DNA of 64,000 nt from the NCBI GenBank assembly GCA_039030555.1, contig JBCCDY010000001.1, positions 62,001 to 126,000 of the forward strand, written 5' to 3'. Position numbers and translations under genes: made by a program. Positions 1-8,850 of the stretch are shown here, piece after piece; position 1 is the stretch's first letter, and every line of letters begins with the position of its first letter. The stretch is from JBCCDY01 sp039030555. Lineage in GTDB: Bacteria; Bacteroidota; Bacteroidia; Cytophagales; Cyclobacteriaceae. Under the pieces are notes generated by a model. That model was given only the letters and a program-made list of their open reading frames with translations, did not search any database and had not been told where the DNA came from.

Positions 1-124
1 ATTTCTATAAACACTTTACAGAGTTAAATACCTAGAAAGTCTTCCTAAAGTCATTTAGTCGGGAATTATTAGTAAACTACATGCCTTTATGATCGTAAAC
101 CAAAAGGTTTAAGAATTGTCCTTT

Positions 125-2215
125 ATGAGTATCTATAAAAGTCTTCTGTTTTTAATTCTATTTCTATCTTCTTTCATTTTGAAGGCACAGATCCTTCAAC
201 CAGCATCATGGTCTTATGATGTAAGTACTGACAAGGCTAAGACTGGAGAGGAAATAGAACTTATATTTAATGTTACGATCGACGGTGACTGGTATTTGTA
301 TTCATCTGATTTCGACAGGGATTGCGGTCCCATGGTCACCACTTTCGAGTTTGAAGCTGACCCAAGCTACGAGCTAATAGGTGATCTAGTACCTGTAAAT
401 CCGAAAGAAAAATACGACGATATATTTGAATGCGATTACACTTATTTTCGTGAAAAGGCACAATTCCGTCAGAAAATAAGAATCCTAAAGTCGGATCTTT
501 CTGTCAATGGCTCCTACGAATATCAGGTTTGTACAGATGTTGATGGCCGATGCATACCTTTCGATGATGAATTCAGTTTTACTGCCTTTACCATTACTGG
601 AGATGATGTTGAAGCTTCATCTCTAAAAAAAAAAGAATTAATTGAGGAGGTAGAAGGAAAAGGCAAGGATGGAGTTGAAATTGAAGGCGATTTATTAGCT
701 GACCAGCAAAAGGTTCTATTCTCCGAAGAAAGTCAAGGGCCGATTCTTAGCGACGATTATAAGCTGAAAGGCAAACAAAACGTTGGACTAGGGTGGTTTT
801 TTGTACTTTCCTTCCTTGCCGGGCTGGCCGCTTTACTTACACCTTGTGTTTTCCCGATGATTCCCATGACGGTAACCTACTTCACTGGTAAAGGGAAAGG
901 TTTACCGCAAGCAGTATTTTATGGAGTTTCAATCATCGTTATTTACTCGATCATTGGTTTTGCAGTTGCCCCCCTCATGGGACCGGAAATGGCAAACCAC
1001 CTTTCAACAGAATGGCTTCCGAATCTCATTTTCTTTGCTGTATTCGTCATTTTTGCGCTTTCTTTTTTCGGATTATTCGAAATAACACTGCCTCATAGTT
1101 TTGTAAACAAAATGGATCGTCAGGCAGATCGTGGGGGCTACTTGGGCGTATTTTTTATGGCTTTCACTTTAGTGCTTGTTTCCTTTTCGTGTACAGGCCC
1201 TTTAGTAGGAAGTATTTTAGTAGAATCGGCCGGTGGCCAGGTCTTAAAACCTATTATAGGAATGGCTGGATTTTCAGCGGCATTTGCTATTCCATTTACC
1301 CTATTTGCTGTATTTCCAGGGTGGCTTAACAACCTCCCAAAATCAGGTGGGTGGCTTAACTCCGTAAAAGTAGTTCTGGGCTTTCTTGAGCTTGCTTTTG
1401 CTTTCAAGTTTTTGAGCATTGCAGACCAAGCTTTTCACTGGGGTATTCTCGATCGAGAAATAAATATTGCCATCTGGATTGTAATTTTCTCTCTTCTGGG
1501 TTTTTACCTGCTTGGAAAGCTTCGTTTAGCAGGCGACGATAAAAAAGAACATACCTCAGTTCCTAGATTAATTATGGCTATGGCCACATTTACGTTCGTG
1601 GTTTATTTAATACCAGGAATGTGGGGAGCACCTTTAAAGGCACTGGCCGGATATTTACCTCCAATGAGCACTCATGATTTTGACTTGGTAGGACTGAATC
1701 GTGGATCCTCCGGAAATAACGATAATTACGCTATTTGTGAAGAGCCTAAATACGGTGACTTTCTGCACCTTCCCCACGGATTGAAAGGCTATTTTGATTA
1801 CGATCAGGCTCTGGAATGTGCGAGGACGCAAGATAAACCAGTATTTATTGATTTCACAGGACATGGGTGTACGAACTGTCGGGAAATGGAGGCGCGAGTT
1901 TGGTCTGACCCTAAGATACTGGAAATATTAAAAAATGATTATGTAGTGTTAGCACTTTATGTAGACGATAAAACTACGCTTCCTGAAGAAGAATGGTATA
2001 CTTCTGATTATGATGGAAAAGTGAAAAAAACCATTGGAAAGCAAAACGCAGATCTACAAATTAGACGCTTGAATAATAATGCCCAGCCTTTCTACGTCCT
2101 ACTTGGTGAAGATGAACAAGTATTGGTCGAACCAACTGCTTATAACCTGGAAGTTCAGGATTTTGTAAGTTTCCTCGAAAAAGGAAAAGCTGAATATCGA
2201 AAACGCTATCTGTGA
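125..2215 (+). CDS. dsbD: Thiol:disulfide interchange protein DsbD
   Basis: Inner-membrane reductase that passes electrons from cytoplasmic thioredoxin to periplasmic disulfide partners. After a signal peptide (about residues 1-22, ending KAQ) comes the periplasmic N-terminal domain with a cysteine pair in QVCTDVDGRC. The multi-helix membrane domain follows, with its two redox cysteines in LTPCVFP (near 240) and SFSCTGP (near 354). A C-terminal thioredoxin-like domain carries CTNC near residue 581. All three DsbD modules are therefore present and full length (697 residues). I prefer the ATG at 125 over an in-frame TTG at 116, since it begins directly at the signal peptide. No clear promoter is visible upstream. 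The family call is firm; the exact substrates in this organism are unknown. Confidence 0.93.
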   Translation: MSIYKSLLFLILFLSSFILKAQILQPASWSYDVSTDKAKTGEEIELIFNVTIDGDWYLYSSDFDRDCGPMVTTFEFEADPSYELIGDLVPVNPKEKYDDIFECDYTYFREKAQFRQKIRILKSDLSVNGSYEYQVCTDVDGRCIPFDDEFSFTAFTITGDDVEASSLKKKELIEEVEGKGKDGVEIEGDLLADQQKVLFSEESQGPILSDDYKLKGKQNVGLGWFFVLSFLAGLAALLTPCVFPMIPMTVTYFTGKGKGLPQAVFYGVSIIVIYSIIGFAVAPLMGPEMANHLSTEWLPNLIFFAVFVIFALSFFGLFEITLPHSFVNKMDRQADRGGYLGVFFMAFTLVLVSFSCTGPLVGSILVESAGGQVLKPIIGMAGFSAAFAIPFTLFAVFPGWLNNLPKSGGWLNSVKVVLGFLELAFAFKFLSIADQAFHWGILDREINIAIWIVIFSLLGFYLLGKLRLAGDDKKEHTSVPRLIMAMATFTFVVYLIPGMWGAPLKALAGYLPPMSTHDFDLVGLNRGSSGNNDNYAICEEPKYGDFLHLPHGLKGYFDYDQALECARTQDKPVFIDFTGHGCTNCREMEARVWSDPKILEILKNDYVVLALYVDDKTTLPEEEWYTSDYDGKVKKTIGKQNADLQIRRLNNNAQPFYVLLGEDEQVLVEPTAYNLEVQDFVSFLEKGKAEYRKRYL

Positions 2216-2292
2216 AATTAAAATATCAAAATTCTTTTGTTTTAACTTATGCTTTATTTACTTAGCCATAAGTTATTGATATTGAATTTTTT

Positions 2293-3600
2293 ATGAGTAT
2301 AAAAAAGATTAGAGGGCGCCATATTTTTATCTATCTAGCTCTTTTCACTCTAATTATAGCCGCCTGGGTCTTCATTTTTTCCCCGAAAACCTCAAAACCT
2401 TCTGAAGAGATTGTATTAGTCGATACTACTCAGCTTATAAAACCACTGCCTGTAAAAGAAAAGTATCTAGGGTTCTATAAAGATTCAATAGAAGTACTGG
2501 AATCCAGAATAAAAAGAAATCAAAACGTGGCTGAAATACTGCAGCCATACAATATCAAGCCTCAAAAAATTCATCAATTGGCCCAGATATCAAAGCCCAT
2601 ATTCGATTTAAGAAAAATTAATACGAACCGGAATTACAAACTTATTCTGGATCTGGATTCCATTAAAACAGCGAAAGCATTCGTTTATGAGCCGAACGCC
2701 TTCGAATTTATCGTCTTTAACTTGCAGGATTCTCTTTACGTAACGAAGCACCTTAAAGAAGCCGATACTGTTCAAAAAGAAATCTCAGGAATCATCTACA
2801 ATTCCTTATATCAGGATATGGTAGATAGAGGTGCTTCTGCGGAATTGGTTAATCGATTTGTCGATGTCTTTGGATGGCAGGTAGATTTTTTCAGAATTCA
2901 GAAAGAGGATAAATATAAAATCCTCTATGAAGAAATAGTAGTGGATGATCAGGTAGTAGGCATCGGAAAAATTCATGGAGGCTTTTTTGAACATTTTAAT
3001 AGCCAATATTATGCGGTGAATTTTGATCAGGGAAAAGGAGAAGATTTCTTTGATCTGGAAGGTCATAGTTTAAGAAAAGCATTTCTAAGGGCTCCAGTAG
3101 AATATACCAGGATCAGTTCGAGATATTCAGGTAGAAGATTTCACCCGGTATTGAAAAGATATAAATCTCACCTTGGAACAGACTATGTAGCTCCTAGGGG
3201 AACCCCGATAAGAGCAGTTGGTGATGGAGTTGTGTCAGAAGCACGCTTCAAAAAGTATAATGGTAATTATGTCAAAATAAGGCATAATGGCACCTATTCG
3301 ACTCAATACCTGCATATGTCTTCCATCGCAAAAGGGATGAGACCCGGAACTAAAGTTAAGCAGGGGCAAACAATAGGATATGTTGGGAGTACCGGTTTAG
3401 CAACGGGAAATCACGTTTGTTACCGGTTCTGGAAAAATGGAGTGCAGGTAGATCCTTTAAGGGTAAAAATACCTCCCTCCGAACCAATTCTGGAAAATTT
3501 CCTGGATGATTACAACCAGCAGAAAAATAAAATCGTTGCTGCCCTGGATTCAATTAGCTATCCACAAGATAATAAAGTGGTCTTCGCTAGAATTCAATAG
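2293..3600 (+). CDS. Membrane-anchored M23 family metallopeptidase
   Basis: Probable peptidoglycan DD-endopeptidase of the LytM/M23 family. It has one N-terminal membrane anchor (about residues 9-29), a middle region resembling the OapA/LysM-like segment of other Bacteroidota M23 proteins, and a C-terminal catalytic domain. The first zinc motif HLGTD is near residue 293, the catalytic-type His lies in YLHMS, and the last motif reads GNHVCYRFW near 372. In classical LytM the last motif is HxH; here the second His is Cys, so the third zinc ligand would be a thiolate or the enzyme is impaired. The length of 435 residues is normal. A 9-bp inverted repeat (2243-2251 with 2267-2275) lies just upstream. 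Confidence 0.88.
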   Translation: MSIKKIRGRHIFIYLALFTLIIAAWVFIFSPKTSKPSEEIVLVDTTQLIKPLPVKEKYLGFYKDSIEVLESRIKRNQNVAEILQPYNIKPQKIHQLAQISKPIFDLRKINTNRNYKLILDLDSIKTAKAFVYEPNAFEFIVFNLQDSLYVTKHLKEADTVQKEISGIIYNSLYQDMVDRGASAELVNRFVDVFGWQVDFFRIQKEDKYKILYEEIVVDDQVVGIGKIHGGFFEHFNSQYYAVNFDQGKGEDFFDLEGHSLRKAFLRAPVEYTRISSRYSGRRFHPVLKRYKSHLGTDYVAPRGTPIRAVGDGVVSEARFKKYNGNYVKIRHNGTYSTQYLHMSSIAKGMRPGTKVKQGQTIGYVGSTGLATGNHVCYRFWKNGVQVDPLRVKIPPSEPILENFLDDYNQQKNKIVAALDSISYPQDNKVVFARIQ

Positions 3601-3639
3601 AGATAAATTTCGTTTCTTAAACGTTACTTGAGAAACGAA

Positions 3640-5940
3640 ATGCGCTTTTCCTTAATATTCATATCATTTCTGATTACAGAAGCCTGCTTGTCGCAAAAAG
3701 TAGGGGTGGTTTTAAGTGGAGGCGGTGCGAAAGGAATGGCCCATGTGGGCGTCCTAAAAGCACTTGAAGAAAATGAAATTCCCGTAGACTATATCATAGG
3801 AACCTCGATGGGAGGCATTGTAGGAGGACTATATGCTTGTGGATACACTCCCTACGAAATGGAGCAGATCTTCACCAGTGATCGATTTCAGAATTGGATG
3901 TCCGGACGCCCGAGCAATTTTTACAACTACTATTTTAAAAGGAGGGAAGACGATGCTTCATGGGTATCTGTTAAACTATCGCTTGACTCAGCCTTACAGT
4001 TAGGCTTAAAATCCAATCTGGCTAATGATTTGGCTATAAATTTCGAGTTAGAAGAAAAACTAAGTCCACTCGCCGCTAATGCTAATAACAATTTTGATAG
4101 CCTATTCATCCCTTACAGAGCTATGGCAGCGGATATCTTCACACAAAGCGAAGTCGTGCTGGATAGTGGTAGGCTGAGTGAGGCTGTTAGGGCTACTTTT
4201 AGTGTCCCTTTTTTTTACCGGCCTATTAGGGTAAACGGTCAATTATTATTTGATGGAGGGCTTTACAATAATTTCCCCGTTGATGTTGCAGAAGAGGAAT
4301 TTGACCCTGATGTCATCATTGCTGTTAATGTTTCTAACAAAAAACAGCAGACCTATCCTTTCGAAGAGGACGAGAAGCTACTTAGCGAATCACTTATACT
4401 CCTTTTACTTGATAAGACGGATACCACTAAAGTTGGGATAAATGATATTTATATAGAGCCTAACATGACTGAATTTAGCTCTTTGTCTTTTGTAGATGCT
4501 CAATCTATTATTGATAGCGGCTACTATTCGGGCTTAAGAAAACTTACTGAATTGAAAGAGAAGATCTCACGAAGAATTCCATGCGATGACTTAGCGGAGA
4601 AAAGATTGGCTTATGGACTGGATGCTCCTAAGTTAGACTTTGATAAGCTCATTATCTCAGGTTTTAAGCCAAAACAGGATGCTTTCATTAGAAAAACATT
4701 TAAAAATAAAGGGAGTAATCTTTCCATTCCAACGGTCAAAGACGGGTATTTTGATTTGACGAGTGAGGCTTATTTCAGTAGCATTTATCCAAAGATTAAA
4801 TACAATGACTCTACTAACTTGTTTGATCTGGAAGTCGTTGGGAAATCCAGAACCGATCTTGATGTGTCATTTGGAGGTAATATCGCTACCAGGAGCATAA
4901 GTGAGCTATTCTTAGGTTTAGAATTCCGTAGGCTTGGAAGATGGCTTAATGTTTATAATGTCAATTTTTATACAGGAAGATTTTATCAATCGGCATCCGT
5001 GAGCAATAGAATTGTTTTTCCGAGTAGATCAAAGTTTTTTATACGACCTTATTTCACCTATAACGAATGGGATTATATCGATTCAGGTGATCTTTTGGTT
5101 GATGATAACGAACCAACCATCATTCGCCAGTTTGACCGAAAATCAGGGATAAGTATAGGTCTACCAGCAGGAAAAAGAAGCCGGGTGGAAGTGGGGGCTG
5201 CTTATTTCAATAACAATGATTTTTATGAAAACACAAAAACCTTTTTCTCCACTGATACGCTTGATGAGCTAAAATTTGAAGGTGCGAGATTCGGTGCTTA
5301 TTATGACAGAAATAGCCTAAACAGAAAGCAATATGCCAGCGAGGGATCATTTCTCAGTGTTGGCTTTGATTATATTTTAGGTGAAGAACGATATTTTCCA
5401 GGCTCTACTTCCAACATACAGGAAGCCGGAAGAATAGTGGATTATCATAACTGGTTCAGGCTTAAATTCAGAATAGAGCAGTACTTTTCAAAAACAAAGT
5501 TTAAAGTGGGTTATATGGCAGAGTCAGTACTTTCCAACCAACCGCTGTTTTCAAACTTCAAAGGTTCCTTAATTAGTGCTCCGCAGTTCAATCCATTACA
5601 AGACAGTAAAACACTTTTTTTACAAAATTTTAGAGCTTACAATTATGTAGCTGGCGGGGGGAAAATAATTTGGGAGATTTTCAAAAATATTGATCTTCGT
5701 GTAGAAGGATATGTTTTCAAGCCACTTGAAAGGCTAACGGAAACAATGCCGGAGAGCCAACAGCCGACTCGGGTTAATGAACTGACCAGGTTTAATATTG
5801 CCGGAGCTACCACAGCAGTATATCACACCGCGGTGGGACCCATTGCGCTCAGCTTTAATTACTATGATGACTCTCAAAATGAATTCGGACTGCTACTGCA
5901 TTTAGGCTATATCTTATTCAACAAAAGGTCTTTAGAGTAG
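3640..5940 (+). CDS. Patatin-like phospholipase with C-terminal beta-barrel
   Basis: Outer-membrane patatin-type lipase of the RssA/PlpD-like class. A signal peptide (MRFSLIF to about residue 19) precedes a patatin domain with the oxyanion loop GGGAKG, the nucleophile elbow GTSMGG (serine near 56) and the catalytic Asp in FDGG near 205. The second half, from about residue 335, holds a POTRA-like segment and a long beta-strand-rich region typical of a bacterial surface antigen (BamA-like) barrel, ending near the C-terminus. The catalytic Ser-Asp dyad is intact. I use ATG 3640 rather than TTG 3628 because it begins at the signal peptide. The barrel may anchor or export the lipase domain; that is inferred from PlpD-type proteins. 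Confidence 0.88.
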   Translation: MRFSLIFISFLITEACLSQKVGVVLSGGGAKGMAHVGVLKALEENEIPVDYIIGTSMGGIVGGLYACGYTPYEMEQIFTSDRFQNWMSGRPSNFYNYYFKRREDDASWVSVKLSLDSALQLGLKSNLANDLAINFELEEKLSPLAANANNNFDSLFIPYRAMAADIFTQSEVVLDSGRLSEAVRATFSVPFFYRPIRVNGQLLFDGGLYNNFPVDVAEEEFDPDVIIAVNVSNKKQQTYPFEEDEKLLSESLILLLLDKTDTTKVGINDIYIEPNMTEFSSLSFVDAQSIIDSGYYSGLRKLTELKEKISRRIPCDDLAEKRLAYGLDAPKLDFDKLIISGFKPKQDAFIRKTFKNKGSNLSIPTVKDGYFDLTSEAYFSSIYPKIKYNDSTNLFDLEVVGKSRTDLDVSFGGNIATRSISELFLGLEFRRLGRWLNVYNVNFYTGRFYQSASVSNRIVFPSRSKFFIRPYFTYNEWDYIDSGDLLVDDNEPTIIRQFDRKSGISIGLPAGKRSRVEVGAAYFNNNDFYENTKTFFSTDTLDELKFEGARFGAYYDRNSLNRKQYASEGSFLSVGFDYILGEERYFPGSTSNIQEAGRIVDYHNWFRLKFRIEQYFSKTKFKVGYMAESVLSNQPLFSNFKGSLISAPQFNPLQDSKTLFLQNFRAYNYVAGGGKIIWEIFKNIDLRVEGYVFKPLERLTETMPESQQPTRVNELTRFNIAGATTAVYHTAVGPIALSFNYYDDSQNEFGLLLHLGYILFNKRSLE

Positions 5941-6030
5941 CTTATCTATTAAGTTAATCTTCGTTTTGATATATTAGTTATTTTGAGTCGTTCGATTAAT
6001 TTCGTTAATTCAACCAAAACACATGTCCAA

Positions 6031-6741
6031 ATGAGAATTTTGGTTCTTTTATTTACCGTTCTCACTCTTAAGATAACTCCTGCCCTTTGTTCTGCAGAAC
6101 TATTTTTCTTTTCCGATACCTTAGTGACCATCGAAGGAAAAGTTACTAATTCTCTAACGGATGAGGCGATTTCAGCAGTGATCACCTATGAAAAACTCCC
6201 TTATGGTGATGATATGGGTATTGCTAAATCCTCCGATTCGGATGGGTTATACAAAATGTTCATGGTAAAGAGTGCGAAATATCTGGTTAGAGTCTCTGCA
6301 AATGGATATAAGCCTCTGGAAGAAGAAATATATGTTGAAAGCACTCCTCCCAGTTATGAGATGGAAAAAGGTTTTTCCTTAGTTCCAATTGAAAATGAAT
6401 CCGTTATTAACCTTGACGATCTAATATTTGCCAGTGGTCGATCTGAAATTAGTAGTTCCTCTTATGAAGAATTAAACGGCTTGGTTGAATTACTCAAAGA
6501 AAAACCTTCGATGGTTGTTCAGCTTGAAGGACATACTGATTTTGCGGGCAATTCACAGTCGAATATGACACTTTCTCAGGATCGGGTTGAATCGGTGAAG
6601 AAGTATTTGACGAATAAAGGAATTAAGAAAAACCGAATACAGCTCAAGGCATTCGGAGGTACAAAACCAATTACAGAAGACCGGTCTCCTGAAGGAAGGA
6701 GAATGAACCGCAGGGTTGAAGTAAGAGTAATTCGTGAATAG
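6031..6741 (+). CDS. OmpA family protein, short form
   Basis: Exported peptidoglycan-binding protein. A signal peptide (MRILVLLFTV onward) is followed by a carboxypeptidase-regulatory-like beta-sandwich (about residues 35-110) and a C-terminal OmpA-like domain with LEGHTD and the basic NRRVEVRV end typical of diaminopimelate-binding OmpA domains. It resembles the C-terminal third of the next gene, including the shared pattern of a regulatory-like repeat (GKV...LP.G) before OmpA, so the two look like paralogues, one with and one without the beta-propeller. ATG 6031 is chosen over TTG 5983 because it opens directly into the signal peptide. Its exact role is not visible; envelope integrity is likely. 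Confidence 0.85.
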   Translation: MRILVLLFTVLTLKITPALCSAELFFFSDTLVTIEGKVTNSLTDEAISAVITYEKLPYGDDMGIAKSSDSDGLYKMFMVKSAKYLVRVSANGYKPLEEEIYVESTPPSYEMEKGFSLVPIENESVINLDDLIFASGRSEISSSSYEELNGLVELLKEKPSMVVQLEGHTDFAGNSQSNMTLSQDRVESVKKYLTNKGIKKNRIQLKAFGGTKPITEDRSPEGRRMNRRVEVRVIRE

Positions 6742-6779
6742 GTTATTATTTCATAAATTTCCGTGAGAATAGATCAATC

Positions 6780-8831
6780 ATGTTTAAAAAGACATTAGCA
6801 CTAGCATTCATATTAATAGTATCTAATACTGCGATATCGCAAACCGTAGAATGGGCTTCAGAGGTTATCGAGTTTTCCTCTGAACTGAGCCCTTATCAAT
6901 ATGGTGCCGTTCAGGTGTTAGAAAAACCAAATGTGCCACTCACCGGAGGTGATAATCCAAATGCCTGGTCTCCCAGAAGAAGCGATAAGATTCAATTTAT
7001 AAAGGTAGGTTTTAGCAATCCAAAAAAAATCCAGCAGATAGCTATTCATGAGTCTTTTAACCCTGCATCCGTTTACCAGGTATTTACCTACGACGAAAAT
7101 GATAATGAATATCTAATGTTTACTCTTACTCCAAGGCCAATACCTATTGGAGCAAGAATGACCAATATTTTCTTTGATATGACTGAACATGAGGTTCATG
7201 CGATCAAAGTCGTTATAGACGGAGAAAAAGTTCCGGGTGAAAATAGTATTGATGCTATTGGAATGTCAGAATCAAATATTCCAATCAGCGTTCAAATACA
7301 ATTGGCTGAAAACATAAACCAAAACCTAGAGACCGAACGTCTAAGCGATAATGTAAATAGCCCTTACATAGAGCATAGTCCATTAATCTCCCCTGATGGC
7401 AAAACACTTTTCTTCAGCAGGGCGAATCACCCTGACAATGTAGGAGGTGTAGATGATTATGAAGATATCTGGTTTTCAGAATGGGATGAAGAAACCCAGG
7501 AATGGGCAGAAGCTAAAAACATTGGAGGGAAGCTTAATACAAAAGGACCGAACTTTATCAGCTCTATTACTCCTGACGGAGACGGGTTAGTTTTATTATT
7601 AGGTAATCGTTACACAAAATCAGGAAAAGTAAAAGCGGGTGTGTCGATCAGTAAAAAGTCGGATGATGGATGGACGAGCCCTGAAACTTTGGAGATCGAA
7701 AATGATTACAATTATTCCCCAAAAGCGGATTATTTCATGACCAATGCACAAGATGCTTTGTTAATGTCTATAGAAAGAGATGACACTTACGGTTACAGAG
7801 ATTTGTACGTTAGTTTCGATGAAGGTGATGGTAAATGGTCTGAACCGCTCAATTTGGGTTCTACCTTAAACACAGCAAATGAAGAGTCTGCTCCTTTCTT
7901 GGGCAAGGATGATAAAACACTATACTTTTCTTCTAATGGATATGCCGGATATGGAGGAAACGATATATATGTTTCCAAGCGCTTGGATGACACTTGGACA
8001 AACTGGTCTGAACCGGAAAACCTTGGCTCTGGCGTCAACTCGGAAAATGATGACATCTACTTTAATATTCCTTCTGTTGGAGAGTATGGATACCTTACTA
8101 AAGGAGTAAAAGACGAGGATACTGATATTTATAGATTCTTTATTGATGATCTGTATACAACAGGGGATGACACTGATGTTATAGCTGATGCTGGAGATGA
8201 AGAGCCAGAAAAAGTTAATGTACGAGGGAAAGTAGTTGATACTGAGACTGGTGAACCCACAGGTGCTACTGTAATTTTCGAAAGATTACCTGACGGAATT
8301 GAAATAGGAAGAACCCAGGCCGACCCGGAAACTGGTGAATATTCTTACGATCTGCCTGTTGGTGCACGCTACGGGATTAGAGCCGAAGGTGATGGCTTCC
8401 TAGCAACTAATCAGAACATTGATCTGAATGAGAAATCTGAAAATGATTTGGTTATAGAACCGCTTAAATTAACGCCGATAGAGGAACAGGCTGCTATTGT
8501 TTTAAACAATATATTCTTTGACTTCGATAAAGCAGTATTGAAAACCTCTTCCTATGCGGAATTGGAACGTGTACTAGAGTTCTTGACTGGTGGATCAATT
8601 AAGAAAATTGAAATTAGCGGTCATACCGATTCTACTGGTCCTGATTCCTATAATCTGGACCTATCTAAAAGAAGGGCAAAAGCCGTGAGCAGTTACTTCT
8701 TAAATAATGGCGTCGGTTCCAGTCAGGTAGAAACACAATGGTTTGGTGAAACTAAACCTGCCGTTTCAAATGATACCAGAGAAAACAGATCCAAAAATAG
8801 AAGGGTAGAATTCAAAGTATTAGAAAAATAA
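6780..8831 (+). CDS. PD40 beta-propeller OmpA family protein
   Basis: Exported envelope protein of 683 residues. It has a signal peptide (residues 1-20), a beta-rich N-terminal domain, a run of PD40/WD40-like propeller blades (about 195-460) with the repeated pattern SPDGKTLFFSS and DIY.S, an acidic linker, a carboxypeptidase-regulatory-like domain (about 480-565) and a C-terminal OmpA domain with ISGHTDSTG. This architecture is common in Bacteroidota, where related proteins associate with gliding or type IX secretion (PorE-like) or with peptidoglycan anchoring. Here no other gliding gene is adjacent, so the function stays open. It follows the shorter OmpA paralogue after a 38-base gap, probably in the same transcript. 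Confidence 0.88.
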   Translation: MFKKTLALAFILIVSNTAISQTVEWASEVIEFSSELSPYQYGAVQVLEKPNVPLTGGDNPNAWSPRRSDKIQFIKVGFSNPKKIQQIAIHESFNPASVYQVFTYDENDNEYLMFTLTPRPIPIGARMTNIFFDMTEHEVHAIKVVIDGEKVPGENSIDAIGMSESNIPISVQIQLAENINQNLETERLSDNVNSPYIEHSPLISPDGKTLFFSRANHPDNVGGVDDYEDIWFSEWDEETQEWAEAKNIGGKLNTKGPNFISSITPDGDGLVLLLGNRYTKSGKVKAGVSISKKSDDGWTSPETLEIENDYNYSPKADYFMTNAQDALLMSIERDDTYGYRDLYVSFDEGDGKWSEPLNLGSTLNTANEESAPFLGKDDKTLYFSSNGYAGYGGNDIYVSKRLDDTWTNWSEPENLGSGVNSENDDIYFNIPSVGEYGYLTKGVKDEDTDIYRFFIDDLYTTGDDTDVIADAGDEEPEKVNVRGKVVDTETGEPTGATVIFERLPDGIEIGRTQADPETGEYSYDLPVGARYGIRAEGDGFLATNQNIDLNEKSENDLVIEPLKLTPIEEQAAIVLNNIFFDFDKAVLKTSSYAELERVLEFLTGGSIKKIEISGHTDSTGPDSYNLDLSKRRAKAVSSYFLNNGVGSSQVETQWFGETKPAVSNDTRENRSKNRRVEFKVLEK

Positions 8832-8850
8832 TTTTTTTGATTTTCGTTGA

